A stretch of 64,000 bases of DNA from DATLWN01 sp963764315 (GCA_963764315.1 CAVXSB010000006.1:1-64000); one strand, 5' to 3'; positions 1 to 9,229 are shown, counted from the stretch's first letter. Notes: a model not told the origin generated them from the sequence alone. Translations and numbers: made by a program.

Positions 1-162
1 GCTCTCCAGGGCGGCGATGATGGTGTCGCGCTCCGCCGGGTCCAGGCGCCCGTCCCGGCGCATGACCTCGACCATCAGTACGGCCAGGTCCAGTGCCAGC
101 TCATGCTGGCTATCCTCATGCTGTTTCGGTGCCAGCCAGAGTCGTTTCAACCTCTCGATCAT
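1..162 (-). CDS. TerB-like family protein, N-terminal part (runs off the window edge)
   Basis: Only the first 54 codons are present. They begin MIERLKRLWLAPKQ and continue into a helix-rich segment with LMVEVMRRDGRLDPAERD, which resembles the acidic, metal-binding start of TerB-like (tellurite-resistance TerB superfamily) helical domains. The ATG overlaps the stop of ggt as ATGA, and GGGAGG lies just upstream, so it is the last visible cistron of the minus-strand operon. Family assignment rests on a short fragment, and the biochemical role of stand-alone TerB domains is not well defined. Confidence 0.6.
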   Translation of the reverse strand, partial: MIERLKRLWLAPKQHEDSQHELALDLAVLMVEVMRRDGRLDPAERDTIIAALES

Positions 163-1826
163 CGCTGCCTCCCTACCTTATCGGTGATTGCCACCGCACC
201 CTCGCCGCGCGGATCGGGGATGCCGGTCAGCGCTCCCGTGCCGCGATCCCAGAGGATGGCCTGCATATTGCCGTAAGCCCCGACCTCTTTCAGGTGGTGC
301 CCGCGTCTTGTGAGCTCGGCCACCACCTTGGGGCTGAACGCCCCCTTCTCGTACTGCACCTCGTCCGGCAGGTACTGGTCGTGGAAACGGGGGGCGGCCA
401 CCCAGGTAGCGGGCGGCGTCTGATCCAGCATGAAGTCCAGCGAGGCCAGCATCACCATGGAGATGATACGCGAGCCGCCGGGGGTGCCGACGATGAAGCT
501 GCGCCTCGGTCCGACGACGATACTCGGCGTCATCGAGGACAGCATGCGCTTTCCGGGAGCCACGGCATTCGCCTTGCCCTGCACCAGGCCGTACACATTG
601 GGCTTACCGGGGCGGGTGGCGAAGTCGTCCATCTCGTCGTTCATCAGGATGCCGGTAGACGGCGACACATAGCCGGAGCCGAAACCGTAATTGATCGACA
701 GGGTGGCCGACACCATGTTGCCGTCACGGTCGATGACGCTGAAGTGCGTGGTGTTGTTGCCGTCCATATAGGCGGGGGCGGGGCCGAGTTCGGAGAGCGG
801 GGTGGCGCGATCCATGCGGATGGAGGCGCGCAGCCGCGCCAGGCGTGCCGGGTTCAGGAGATCGGGGATATGCACATAGGCCGGATCGCCGAGATCGGCG
901 TTACGGTCGCGATAGGCGCGCTTCATGGCCTCGATCAGCAGGTGATCGCGATCCACCGTGGTCATCGCTTTCAGATCATCGTGGCCCAGCATGCCGAAGA
1001 TCTCGGCCAGTACCTCGCCGCCGGAGGAGGGCAGGCTGGCGGCGACGATGTGGTAGCCCTGCCAGGTAAACTGCATGGGCTTGCGTTCGACGGCGCGGTA
1101 GGCGGCGAGATCAGCGAGGCGGATCAGGCCGCCGCTCCGGCGCATGTCACCGGCCAACAGGCGCGCTGTTTTTCCCCGGTAGAAATCGTGGGACCCGAGG
1201 CGGGCGAAGCGTTGCAGGGTCTTGGCCAGGGCCGGCTGGCGGATCAGGTGGCCTGCCGCCGGCACCCGGCCGTGGTCGAGGTAGATGTCGCGGGCCTTCG
1301 AGGCGAGCAGGGCCTGGCGCCGCCATTTGGCCAGGCGGCGGTAGCGGGCGGTGGCGGGAAAGCCGTCCTTGGCGAGATGAATGGCGGCGGCCGCATCACG
1401 GCTCCGCGCGAGACGGCCGTAGCGGCCGATCAGGCGGTCCACGCCGGCGATCAGGCCGGGGACACCTGCGGCCTGCGGTCCGTTGATGCTCGAATGCGTG
1501 CGGTAAATCTCACCATGCCCGACCAGCCTCGGCGATATCTCTCTCGCATCGATCATGACGTAGCGCTTCTGTTTGGCGAGATAGAGGAGGAAGAAGCCAC
1601 CGCCGCCGATGCCGGAGGATTGCGGCTCGACGACGCCGATAGCCAGCGCCGTGGCGGCGGCGGCATCGAAGGCATTGCCGCCGGCCTCAAGCACCGCCCG
1701 GCCGGCATCCGCGGCCTGCGGCTCGGCGGCCACGACCATGCCGTGGGTGGGGGTGGCGGCCTGCGCCGGCCATGCGGCCAGGCACAGCAGCATTGCCGCA
1801 GCGGCGAGGCGCATGGGGCGCATCAT
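159..1826 (-). CDS. ggt: Gamma-glutamyltransferase (gamma-glutamyltranspeptidase)
   Basis: Periplasmic enzyme that hydrolyses glutathione or transfers its gamma-glutamyl group. It is made as a proenzyme that cleaves itself into large and small subunits. The 555-residue product has a signal peptide (MRLAAAAMLLCLAAWPAQA) and the family hallmarks: EAGGNAFDAAAA near the N-terminus, GNNTTHFSV, and late glycine-rich stretches such as GTPGGSRI. The first Thr of TTHFSV, residue 359, should be the autocleavage site and nucleophile. The start chosen overlaps the mutY stop as ATGA, which suggests translational coupling; the open frame extends further upstream but only inside mutY. Function is confident, physiological substrate is not. 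Confidence 0.93.
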   Translation of the reverse strand: MMRPMRLAAAAMLLCLAAWPAQAATPTHGMVVAAEPQAADAGRAVLEAGGNAFDAAAATALAIGVVEPQSSGIGGGGFFLLYLAKQKRYVMIDAREISPRLVGHGEIYRTHSSINGPQAAGVPGLIAGVDRLIGRYGRLARSRDAAAAIHLAKDGFPATARYRRLAKWRRQALLASKARDIYLDHGRVPAAGHLIRQPALAKTLQRFARLGSHDFYRGKTARLLAGDMRRSGGLIRLADLAAYRAVERKPMQFTWQGYHIVAASLPSSGGEVLAEIFGMLGHDDLKAMTTVDRDHLLIEAMKRAYRDRNADLGDPAYVHIPDLLNPARLARLRASIRMDRATPLSELGPAPAYMDGNNTTHFSVIDRDGNMVSATLSINYGFGSGYVSPSTGILMNDEMDDFATRPGKPNVYGLVQGKANAVAPGKRMLSSMTPSIVVGPRRSFIVGTPGGSRIISMVMLASLDFMLDQTPPATWVAAPRFHDQYLPDEVQYEKGAFSPKVVAELTRRGHHLKEVGAYGNMQAILWDRGTGALTGIPDPRGEGAVAITDKVGRQR

Positions 1827-2776
1827 GCGGGCATGCCCTGCTTGGCCAGGAAGCGGCGGATACCGGTCGGCAGTGCCGCTTCGTCGAGACGGGGAAACCA
1901 GCGGCCGTCGCCGGCCGGTTCCGTATCGACGGGGGCGGCATACAGGTGCAGGCGGCGATGGGTCAGTGCATGCACATGCGCCGGAGCCTGGTCGGGTACG
2001 GTGGCCAGCTCCTGGATAGGCGGTGCCCACAGCCCGGCCCAGATGCCGGGGCTGGGCCGTTGTGTCAGCCACAGGCCGCGTTCGGGGCAGCTGTAGAGCT
2101 CGACCCGCCAATGCACGTCGCGCACGGGCGTGGCCTTGCCGGGGCCGGTGCGGGCGCGGAAAGCCGAGGCGCAGCCGGCGGAAACGGGACAGACGGCGCA
2201 TTCGGCTTTCCTTGGGCCGCAGTGGGTGGCGCCGAGCTCCATCATGGCCTGATTCCAGGTGGCGGGGTCGGGGGCGGTATCGATGGCCTGCTGGGCCAGG
2301 GTCCAGAGTTCACCGTCCGGAGCCTCGGTATCATGCCAGCGGCGGATGACGCGCTTGACGTTGCCGTCCAGTACCGGCGTGCGTGTGCCCTGGCAGAACG
2401 AGGCGATGGCACCAGCGGTGGAGCGGCCGATGCCGGGCAGGGCCAGGATGTCGGCGAAGTCGGTGGGGAAGGCGCCAGCATAATCGCGCACGATGATGCG
2501 TGCAGCCTCGTGCAGCATGCGGGCACGGCGGTAGTAGCCCAGCCCCTCCCAGGCCTTCATGACCGCGTCGCTTTCCACCCGCGCCAGCGTGGTGGCATCG
2601 GGGAAACGCGCCAGCCAGGCTGTGTAGCGCGGTACCACCGTGCGTACCTGCGTCTGCTGCAGCATGATTTCCGAGATCCAGATGGCGTAGGCGTCTTGCG
2701 TGTGTCGCCAGGGTAGGTCACGGGCATGCCGGGCATACCAGGCGAGCAGCGCCGGGGTCCGCTCAGTAAGCGGCAT
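1823..2776 (-). CDS. mutY: Adenine DNA glycosylase MutY
   Basis: Base-excision repair enzyme that removes adenine mispaired with 8-oxoguanine. Visible features in order: catalytic Glu37 in SEIMLQQTQV, helix-hairpin-helix LPGIGRSTAGAI, catalytic Asp137 in VLDGNVKRV, a four-cysteine iron-sulfur cluster (C186, C193, C196, C202, spaced C-x6-C-x2-C-x5-C), and a C-terminal NUDIX-like domain for 8-oxoG recognition. The start at 2776 places the catalytic Glu at 37, as in E. coli; an in-frame ATG at 2794 would add six residues. Either start overlaps the end of the TonB-like gene, and the stop overlaps ggt. Confidence 0.95.
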   Translation of the reverse strand: MPLTERTPALLAWYARHARDLPWRHTQDAYAIWISEIMLQQTQVRTVVPRYTAWLARFPDATTLARVESDAVMKAWEGLGYYRRARMLHEAARIIVRDYAGAFPTDFADILALPGIGRSTAGAIASFCQGTRTPVLDGNVKRVIRRWHDTEAPDGELWTLAQQAIDTAPDPATWNQAMMELGATHCGPRKAECAVCPVSAGCASAFRARTGPGKATPVRDVHWRVELYSCPERGLWLTQRPSPGIWAGLWAPPIQELATVPDQAPAHVHALTHRRLHLYAAPVDTEPAGDGRWFPRLDEAALPTGIRRFLAKQGMPA

Positions 2777-3683
2777 GGAAGACGAAGCGGTCATCGACGA
2801 CTTCGAAGGTCAGGTAGAAGCTGACGCGATCCAGACCCCAGGAGCTCGGCAGCGGCCGGAATGGGGCGGCGGCATGTACGGCGGCGACGGCGCTGTCGTT
2901 CAGCTGCTGGATCGGGCTCGGGCGCAGGATTTCCAGCCCGTCGAGATCGCCGTTGCCGTTGATGGTGACGCGCATCAGCACCCGCCGGTCATCGGCGGTG
3001 TAGTTCCCGTAATTCGCCTGGCCCGGGCGCCACTGGTTCTCCAGCGCCTGCACCAACGATCGCGCATACGGCGCGTACCTGGCCTTGCGCGTGTTGATCG
3101 GGATATCCGCCGTCTTGTTCAGCATTTGCTTCAGGCGGCGTTCGCGCTCGAAGTCCCGGGACAGTTCGGCCAGGGCCGTATTCGACGGCATCAGGTTGGC
3201 CAGCGGCACCTTCGGCAGCGGCTGATGCCGCGGTGCCGCCTTTCTCGGCCGCTGCTGGGGAGGAGCGTTGTTGTCCTCGCTCATGTCCCGCCGGGCGAGG
3301 GTGCGCGTGCGCTGCTGCGGGGCCGGTTCCGGCATCGGCGGTGGCGTGCGGGGGCCGGTCGGCGGTGTCGGCTTGCGGCGCGGCGGCTGGTTGCCGGCCA
3401 TCGGGCTGCGCGCGGCGCGCGTCAGGTTGTCCTTGGCGTTTTGGCTGGAGCCGGTGGCATTGCGGTTGGAGATCGTGTGCGCGTCTTTCGGCGGGGCGGT
3501 CAGATCCTTCGTGTGCGGGTTCAGCATCACCACGTCCATCGATTGTGGCGTTTGCTGCTTGGGCAGCGGGTGATCGCGATGGGCCACGGCGATGAGCAGC
3601 ACCAGCAGCGCGTGTATGGCGATGCTGGCAATCAGGGCGGAGCCGAGGCGGCGGCGTTCCAGGGCGGCGTCTTCGTCGATCAC
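2763..3683 (-). CDS. TonB/TolA-like energy-transducer family protein
   Basis: 306 residues. An N-terminal transmembrane helix (LGSALIASIAIHALLVLLIAVA) is followed by a long Pro/Arg/Gln-rich linker (about residues 60-150). The C-terminal domain has the TonB pattern: VTINGNGDLDGLEILRPS, then DSAVAAVHAAAPFRPLP and a final beta strand. This is the architecture of inner-membrane proteins that span the periplasm and couple the proton motive force to outer-membrane partners. No exbB/exbD or receptor is nearby, so the partner is unknown. The start codon is GTG, overlapping the previous stop as GTGA; the linker is unusually basic. Confidence 0.8.
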   Translation of the reverse strand: MIDEDAALERRRLGSALIASIAIHALLVLLIAVAHRDHPLPKQQTPQSMDVVMLNPHTKDLTAPPKDAHTISNRNATGSSQNAKDNLTRAARSPMAGNQPPRRKPTPPTGPRTPPPMPEPAPQQRTRTLARRDMSEDNNAPPQQRPRKAAPRHQPLPKVPLANLMPSNTALAELSRDFERERRLKQMLNKTADIPINTRKARYAPYARSLVQALENQWRPGQANYGNYTADDRRVLMRVTINGNGDLDGLEILRPSPIQQLNDSAVAAVHAAAPFRPLPSSWGLDRVSFYLTFEVVDDRFVFHAAY

Positions 3684-4204
3684 GGCCGCACTCTAGCGCA
3701 AAGATAGCTGGCAAGCGCGCCATTGACCCAGCCGGTGGCGGCGGACAGCAGCAGCATCGGCGGCAGCAGGTGGTACAGCGCCGGCTGCTGGATATAGAAG
3801 TGCTCGACCACGGCGAACTGGGCCACCATGTGCGCCAGTGCCGCCAGTAAGCTGATGCCGACCAGGCTGACGCCCGGCAGCCAGCGCCAAGCGGCCAGCA
3901 TGACGGCGGTGGCGGCGATGGTGCCGCCGAGGCTGAGGAAGAAGGTTGGCGTCAGCAACGTACCGATGAACATGCTGCCCAACAGCACGCGCCCCAGTGC
4001 CAGGGCGATGGCCGCCCGTGGCCCGAGCATGACCAGGGTCATCAGCGTGACGATATTGGCCAGGCCTGGCTTGAACCAGGGGCCGAGGTTCGGCAGGGCG
4101 GACTCGAACACGTGCAGGCCGATGGCCACCAGCAGCAGGGAGAGCCAGCGGGCCTGCGCGCGCAGGTCATCGAGGCGGGGGCGAACGAGCACGAGAGCGG
4201 GCAT
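3680..4204 (-). CDS. Gx-type membrane protein (heptaprenyl diphosphate synthase component I family)
   Basis: 174-residue integral membrane protein with about five hydrophobic segments and the family signature PGLANIVTLMTLVMLGPRAA near residue 47. The family name comes from a Bacillus annotation; in proteobacteria these proteins usually neighbour a NusG-domain-II protein and redox or flavin genes and are believed to be small-molecule permeases. Here it sits three bases downstream of exactly such a partner and overlaps the TonB-like gene by GTGA. Substrate is not predictable from the sequence. Confidence 0.78.
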   Translation of the reverse strand: MPALVLVRPRLDDLRAQARWLSLLLVAIGLHVFESALPNLGPWFKPGLANIVTLMTLVMLGPRAAIALALGRVLLGSMFIGTLLTPTFFLSLGGTIAATAVMLAAWRWLPGVSLVGISLLAALAHMVAQFAVVEHFYIQQPALYHLLPPMLLLSAATGWVNGALASYLCARVRP

Positions 4205-4207
4205 CGA

Positions 4208-4639
4208 CTACTCCACCGTGCCGTCGTAGCTGCCGGTATTCGCGCCCTGGATGCTGACCATGATGCGGTTCGGCACGCAGGCGATGATGTCGCCCGCATG
4301 ATCGCGGGTGCCGGCCAGCACGCACTGCTTGCCGGTGCAGGGGCTGTGCGTGAAATGTACGCCATGGGTGTTGATGACGATGTCAGAGACGCCGATATCA
4401 CCCTTCGCATGCACATGGATCGGTGCGCCTTCGCTCGGGATCGGGTATTCGGCCAGGAGCTGCTTGCCGTGGTAGATCATCACCATCGGCGGACCGGCGG
4501 CTGCACCCTGCTGCATCCATAGCCAGAGGGCGACGATACCGGCGAGGCCGAGGGCCAGCAGTAGGCGGTCGACCCGGTTGCCGGTCAGCAGACGGCGCAG
4601 GTCTTGGCGCGCGAAAGCCGGGTTGGCTAGGCTTGGCAT
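4208..4639 (-). CDS. NusG domain II-containing membrane-anchored protein
   Basis: 143 residues with an N-terminal anchor (RLLLALGLAGIVALWLWMQQ) and a periplasmic beta-rich domain matching NusG domain II (PMVMIYHGKQLLAEYPI, then GVHFTHSPCTGKQCVLAG and IIACVPNRIMVSIQG). The spaced cysteines in CTGKQC are typical of the family. It heads the minus-strand operon and pairs with the Gx protein, a pairing seen in many bacteria. The start at 4639 (MPSLANPAF) is preferred over an in-frame ATG at 4684, because it puts the anchor close to the N-terminus. Confidence 0.8.
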   Translation of the reverse strand: MPSLANPAFARQDLRRLLTGNRVDRLLLALGLAGIVALWLWMQQGAAAGPPMVMIYHGKQLLAEYPIPSEGAPIHVHAKGDIGVSDIVINTHGVHFTHSPCTGKQCVLAGTRDHAGDIIACVPNRIMVSIQGANTGSYDGTVE

Positions 4640-4695
4640 TGACGCAGTGTAACAGCAGACGGCGTGTCGATGCCATGCCGGCAAGGGGGGAATAT

Positions 4696-5355
4696 ATGAA
4701 CGTGTTGATCACCGGCGCCAACCGCGGCCTCGGCCTCGGCTTTGTGCGCCACTATCTGGATCAGGGCTGCGAGGTCTGGGCCGGATACCGCAGTGACGCC
4801 GGCGCGCTGGCGGATCTGGCCAGTGCGCGCCTGCATCCGGTGCGCCTGGATATCATGGCGGATCTGCCTTTGAGCGAGTTGCCGGAGCGCATCGACCTGC
4901 TGATCAACAATGCCGGCATCTACGGGTCGCCAGCGCAATCATTGGAAGCGGTGGCACCTGAGGACATGCTGCAGGTATTCGCGGTCGACTGCGTGGGGCC
5001 GCTACGCGTCGTGCAGGCGCTGCGGGACAGGGTTGCCGCCGCCGGGGGCGTGATCGCCAACATCAGCTCCAAGATGGGCTCCAGCACCGACAACAGCAGC
5101 GGCGGCAGCTATGCGTACCGGGCCGCCAAGGCGGCGCTGGTCATCGTCTCGAAGTCGATGGCCATCGATCTCGCTCCGGCCGGGGTACGCGTCATCACCC
5201 TGCATCCGGGCTGGGTGCGCACGGACATGACCGATCACGCCGGCCTTGTCGACGTGCCCGAATCGGTGGATGGCATGGCCTCGGTCATCGCCCGTATCGG
5301 CGATTACGAGCCCGGGGCACTCGTCGCCTTCGACGGGAAGGTGATCCCCTACTGA
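4696..5355 (+). CDS. Short-chain dehydrogenase/reductase (SDR)
   Basis: 219-residue Rossmann-fold oxidoreductase. It shows the nucleotide-binding TGANRGLG at the N-terminus, the structural motif NNAG in LLINNAGIYG, a catalytic Ser in NISSKMGSS and the YxxxK motif (Tyr141, Lys145 in YRAAK). The C-terminal VRTDMTDHAG segment resembles C-factor/CsgA-like SDRs. A strong ribosome-binding site (AAGGGGGG) precedes the ATG at 4696. It is divergent from the NusG-II operon and its last 7 bases overlap murI tail to tail. Substrate unknown. Confidence 0.88.
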   Translation: MNVLITGANRGLGLGFVRHYLDQGCEVWAGYRSDAGALADLASARLHPVRLDIMADLPLSELPERIDLLINNAGIYGSPAQSLEAVAPEDMLQVFAVDCVGPLRVVQALRDRVAAAGGVIANISSKMGSSTDNSSGGSYAYRAAKAALVIVSKSMAIDLAPAGVRVITLHPGWVRTDMTDHAGLVDVPESVDGMASVIARIGDYEPGALVAFDGKVIPY

Positions 5356-6173
5356 ACGGAAACCTGATCGACCATGGCGGCCGGCGGCAACGCCTGCACG
5401 GATACCGGTTCCGGCCATAGGCGGGCGATGATCGGCTGCAGCTGTGCCGTATCGCCGCTGGTCCAGAATGCGGTCTGGCCCTGCTGGGCATGGGGGGCCA
5501 GCAGCCCCTGCTGATCGAGGCGGTGCCTCAGGTGACGGGCGACGGCGGCGCCGGTGTCGATCAGGGCGATGTCCGGGCCGACGATCTCGGTGATCAGCGG
5601 CCTCAGGAAGGGATAATGGGTGCAGCCCAGGATGATGGTGTCGACGCCGGCATGCAGTAATGGCGCCAGGTAGCGCTTGAGCAGCATGTGGGCGGCTGCA
5701 CTGTCTTCCTGGCCGCGCTCGACCAGCTCGACCAGGCCGTGGCAGGGCTGGGTCTGCACCGTCAGGCCGTCGGCGAAGCGGCTTAGCAGGGCGGCGAAGC
5801 GAGCGCTTTTCAGTGTGCCCTCGGTGGCCAGTACCCCGATATGGCCGTTGCGGCTGGCGGCGGCGGCCGGCTTCACGGCCGGTTCCATGCCGATCACTGG
5901 CAGTGTAATGCGCCCGCGCAGCAGCTCGGCGGCAGCGGCGGTGGCGGTGTTGCAGGCCACGACGATGGCCTTGGCCTGCTGCTGGCACAGGAATTCGGTG
6001 AGCCGCAGGGCGCGAGCCTGGATGAAGGGCTGGGCCTTGCTGCCGTAGGGCATATGCCTGGAGTCGGCGATATAGATCAGGTGTTCGTGCGGCAGCAGGG
6101 CGCGGATCTCGTGCAGCACGGACAGGCCGCCGATGCCGGAATCGAATACGCCGATGGGAGCGTTTGCGGGCAT
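5349..6173 (-). CDS. murI: Glutamate racemase
   Basis: Makes D-glutamate for peptidoglycan. The 274-residue protein has the two-cysteine catalytic pair in the expected contexts: Cys74 in VACNTATA and Cys184 in LGCTHYPFL. The N-terminal GVFDSGIGGLSVL and MPYGSK motifs are canonical. It lies downstream of the DUF255 gene with a 56-base gap and converges with the SDR gene. Confidence 0.96.
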   Translation of the reverse strand: MPANAPIGVFDSGIGGLSVLHEIRALLPHEHLIYIADSRHMPYGSKAQPFIQARALRLTEFLCQQQAKAIVVACNTATAAAAELLRGRITLPVIGMEPAVKPAAAASRNGHIGVLATEGTLKSARFAALLSRFADGLTVQTQPCHGLVELVERGQEDSAAAHMLLKRYLAPLLHAGVDTIILGCTHYPFLRPLITEIVGPDIALIDTGAAVARHLRHRLDQQGLLAPHAQQGQTAFWTSGDTAQLQPIIARLWPEPVSVQALPPAAMVDQVSVQ

Positions 6174-6229
6174 GCGCCGGAATCTAGGGCCTGCCCGTGC
6201 AAAAGGCGAACGGGATCAGGATACTGAGG

Positions 6230-8251
6230 TTAGCCGATGCGCACAACCGGGTTGCTGTCGACATCGGACAGCAGCGTATCGCGCAGCTCGGCGAGCGCCG
6301 TATGCAAGGCGGCGGCATCGCTCAGCGGCGGCTGGCAGGTGGTGCCGGCGCATAGCGAGGCACCATCCGGCCCGGCATCCGGGAATCCCAGGTGCAGTAG
6401 CGGGTAGAGCCCGGACCAGTAGATGCGCGCCAACTCCGGCGCCGCATCGCCGCGGATCTGCACATGCGGACTGCCGGTGGCCAGGGCCAGACGGGCCAGG
6501 GTCAGCATGGGCACCGAGCCCGGGGCATGGGCCAGATGCGAGGCCAGGGCGCGGCAGATGCCCTCGGCCCGCTGGTTCCAGCGCTCCTCCGAGCTCAGGC
6601 CATACAGGGCAGCGCACAGGCGTGCGGCCATGCCGTTGGCGGAGGGCGCGACGTTGTCGAACACCGGTACCGGGCGCTGCAGCAGGGGCTCACCATCATT
6701 GGGGGTCATGGTGATGGCGCCACCCTCCAGCGCGAAATCGGCGAACAGGCGGTCGGCGATGCGCACCGCCTCACGAAGCCATTGCGCCTCGCCGGTCGTT
6801 TCGTGCAGGACCAGCAGGGCCCAGGCCAGGGCGGTGGCATCGTCCGCGAAGCGTTCGGGCTCCTTGTGCCCCCGATGCTGGCAGTGCAGCACCCGGCCCT
6901 CGGCATCGACCATGCCGGTGAGCAGGGTGCGGGCGTTGTCGCTGGCCATGGTCAGCAGCTCGGGCATGTCCAGGCGGCGACCGGCCTCGGCCAGGCCGGC
7001 GATGGTCAGGGCGTTCCAGTCGGTCAGCAGCTTGGTGTCGGTTTCCGGGCGGATGCGCTCGAGGCGCGCCGTGTTCAGAGCCTTGCGGATGTCGGCCAGG
7101 CGTGCCTCGTCGGGGCCTGCTTCATCGGCGATCTCGCGGTGCGGGATATTGCGCCCCTCGAAGTTTCCTTCGGCCGTGATGCCGTAGTGGCGGACGAACA
7201 GCTCCAGATCCTCCGGGGACAAAGCCTGCTCCAGCTCCGCCAGCGTCCAGGTATGGAACAGACCCTCCCGGTGCTCCGTATCGGCGTCCTGCGCCGCATA
7301 GAACAGGCCGGTCTCGGCATCGCGCATCTCCCCGGTCAGCCAGGACACGGTATCGCGGATGACCCGCAGGTAGGCGGGGTTCGGGCGGGCGACCTGGGCT
7401 CTGGCATACAGGCCCAGCATCTGGGCGTTGTCGTACAGCATTTTCTCGAAATGCGGCACCAGCCAGCGATCGTCGACGCTGTAGCGATGGAAGCCGCCGC
7501 CGATGTGATCGAAGATGCCGCCGGCGGCCATGGCGGCGAGCGTGTGATGCACGGCGTCGGCGGCGGAGGCGCGGCGGGTCAGCAAGGACAGGTCGAGCAT
7601 CATCGTCAGTACCGGGGGCTGCGGGAAGCGCGGCACCGGCCCGAAGCCGCCGTGCTCGGCATCGTATTCGTGCATCCACATGGCCAGCGAGCCGACGGGT
7701 TCGGGCGGCGGCATGTCGCTGGCCGGATCCGCCGTGTGCCGGGAGCGGATAGCATCCGTCAGCTGCTCGGCGTTGTGGTCGATCTCGCTCTGGCGCGCCG
7801 ACCAGGCATGCGCCAGAGCGCCCAGCAGGCGCGGGAAGGCCGGCAGCTCATGACGGTCGGTGGGCGGGAAATAGGTGCCGGCATAGAACGGTTGCCTGTC
7901 CGGGGTCAGGAACACGGTCAGCGGCCAGCCGCCATGGCCGGCCAGAGCCTGCACCGCCCCCTGGTAGATGGCGTCGAGATCCGGCCGCTGCTCGCGGTCG
8001 ACCTTGATGCAGACGAAATCGGCATTCATCTGTGCGGCGATGCGCGGATCTTCGAAGCACTCGCGGGCCATCACGTGGCACCAGTGACAGGTGGCGTAAC
8101 CGATGGACAGCAGGATCGGCCGGTTCAGCTCCTTGGCCGCGGCCAGCGCCGCATCGTCCCACGGCTGCCAGTGCACCGGATTGTCCTTGTGCTGAAGCAG
8201 GTAGGGGCTGGAAGACTGTGCCAGCCGGTTCTGGTCGATGGGCATGTTCAT
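6230..8251 (-). CDS. Thioredoxin-fold DUF255/YyaL-type protein
   Basis: 673 residues. The N-terminal thioredoxin-like domain has a CxxC in GYATCHWCHVM (Cys55, Cys58), and the rest resembles an alpha/alpha barrel of the N-acylglucosamine 2-epimerase type (GGGFHRYSVDDRWLVPHFEKMLYDNAQ). This is the widespread YyaL/spermatogenesis-associated 20-like family, whose reaction is not established. Start at 8251 (MNMPIDQN) is preferred over 8272 because SSPYLLQHKDNPVHW is the conserved N-terminus of the family; 8245 is also possible. Confidence 0.88.
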   Translation of the reverse strand: MNMPIDQNRLAQSSSPYLLQHKDNPVHWQPWDDAALAAAKELNRPILLSIGYATCHWCHVMARECFEDPRIAAQMNADFVCIKVDREQRPDLDAIYQGAVQALAGHGGWPLTVFLTPDRQPFYAGTYFPPTDRHELPAFPRLLGALAHAWSARQSEIDHNAEQLTDAIRSRHTADPASDMPPPEPVGSLAMWMHEYDAEHGGFGPVPRFPQPPVLTMMLDLSLLTRRASAADAVHHTLAAMAAGGIFDHIGGGFHRYSVDDRWLVPHFEKMLYDNAQMLGLYARAQVARPNPAYLRVIRDTVSWLTGEMRDAETGLFYAAQDADTEHREGLFHTWTLAELEQALSPEDLELFVRHYGITAEGNFEGRNIPHREIADEAGPDEARLADIRKALNTARLERIRPETDTKLLTDWNALTIAGLAEAGRRLDMPELLTMASDNARTLLTGMVDAEGRVLHCQHRGHKEPERFADDATALAWALLVLHETTGEAQWLREAVRIADRLFADFALEGGAITMTPNDGEPLLQRPVPVFDNVAPSANGMAARLCAALYGLSSEERWNQRAEGICRALASHLAHAPGSVPMLTLARLALATGSPHVQIRGDAAPELARIYWSGLYPLLHLGFPDAGPDGASLCAGTTCQPPLSDAAALHTALAELRDTLLSDVDSNPVVRIG

Positions 8252-8302
8252 AACGGGCCGCCAAGCTAGCATCGGCCCGGCACATCGTCAGCCTACAAGA
8301 AA

Positions 8303-9229
8303 TCAGGCCATTAGGAGTGATTGGCCGCGGTGTCGGCCGGTCTCCTTGGCCAGGGCATGGGGCCTTGGGGCCGCGAAGCGCAGGATCCGGTTCTGGCTGA
8401 ACATGGCGGGGTGGCCGCCGGCATTCGGGTCGTAGATATAGACCCATGCGGGTAGGAAGCGGGTCATGTCCCGGTACAGTCGGGCCATATCGAGCCCGGC
8501 ATCGGCAAGGCGTACCCCGCCGTTGTCCAGGGTGTCGGGCCGGCGATGGTCGGCATCGCGGATGGCGCCGATGCCGGCGGAGCCCTTGAAGAACCAGGCC
8601 GGGCCGCCGCCGACGAAATCGGGGGCCTGGGCCAGACTCACCCCGCCGTCCCAGCGGGAGCGGGTGAGGATGTTCATCGGCATATAGCTGAAGGAGGCAT
8701 CGCCGGTGCAGCGGGTGCCATTCTCGCCGCAATGTCCGCCTTCGATGGTGAATGCGGCGTCGGTCTCGGGGTCGCCGGCACGCGTGCGGAATCCCTGGAG
8801 GGCCAGCGCCTTGGCCATGGCCCGGGTGACCATGCCCTGCAGCCGGGCGGCGGCGGCATAGCCGTTGCCGGCCTCTCGCTTGGGCATGAAGGCATAGATG
8901 TGCGGCGTGGACTGCTGGTCCGTCAGCGGCGCATCCCCGAGCAGGCCGGTTTCCACGTCGACGGCGGCATCTTTGCCGCTGGCAGCCAGCCCCGCCGCCG
9001 TGCGGCCATAGTCGATTTGTTCGTCCCCGTCGGCCAGGTCGCGCGGATCGCCATGGCCGTCGCGCAGCGAGCCGGGCTTGCCATCGGTGAGGCCGGTAGC
9101 CAGGGCCACGTTCATCGCCGTGCTCTTCGCCGGATCCTGCCGATAGTGCCACATGGCCAGGCCCTTGGGGCTGTCCAGGGCGCATCCCGCCAATGTGCAT
9201 AGAACCGAAATCAGGATCGCGTTTCTCAT
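8303..9229 (-). CDS. Putative lipoprotein of unknown function
   Basis: 308 residues starting with a lipoprotein signal peptide: MRNAILISVLCTLAGC, a good lipobox (LAGC), so probably acylated and envelope-attached. The mature part contains a Gly/Asp-rich early segment and a later YIYDPNAGGHPAMFSQNR stretch. I recognise no domain with certainty. The start at 9229 is set by the signal peptide; the frame is open 60 bases further upstream. It stands alone between the DUF255 gene and the hem operon. Confidence 0.75.
   Translation of the reverse strand: MRNAILISVLCTLAGCALDSPKGLAMWHYRQDPAKSTAMNVALATGLTDGKPGSLRDGHGDPRDLADGDEQIDYGRTAAGLAASGKDAAVDVETGLLGDAPLTDQQSTPHIYAFMPKREAGNGYAAAARLQGMVTRAMAKALALQGFRTRAGDPETDAAFTIEGGHCGENGTRCTGDASFSYMPMNILTRSRWDGGVSLAQAPDFVGGGPAWFFKGSAGIGAIRDADHRRPDTLDNGGVRLADAGLDMARLYRDMTRFLPAWVYIYDPNAGGHPAMFSQNRILRFAAPRPHALAKETGRHRGQSLLMA

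Noticed and set aside
93..2096. Long open frame (667 codons) on the plus strand across ggt and mutY
   Set aside because: Shadow of the high-GC codon pattern of ggt/mutY; product is low-complexity and Arg/Gly/His-rich without family motifs.
6464..8269. Long plus-strand frame across the DUF255 gene
   Set aside because: Antisense shadow; the minus-strand frame has a recognisable thioredoxin-fold product.
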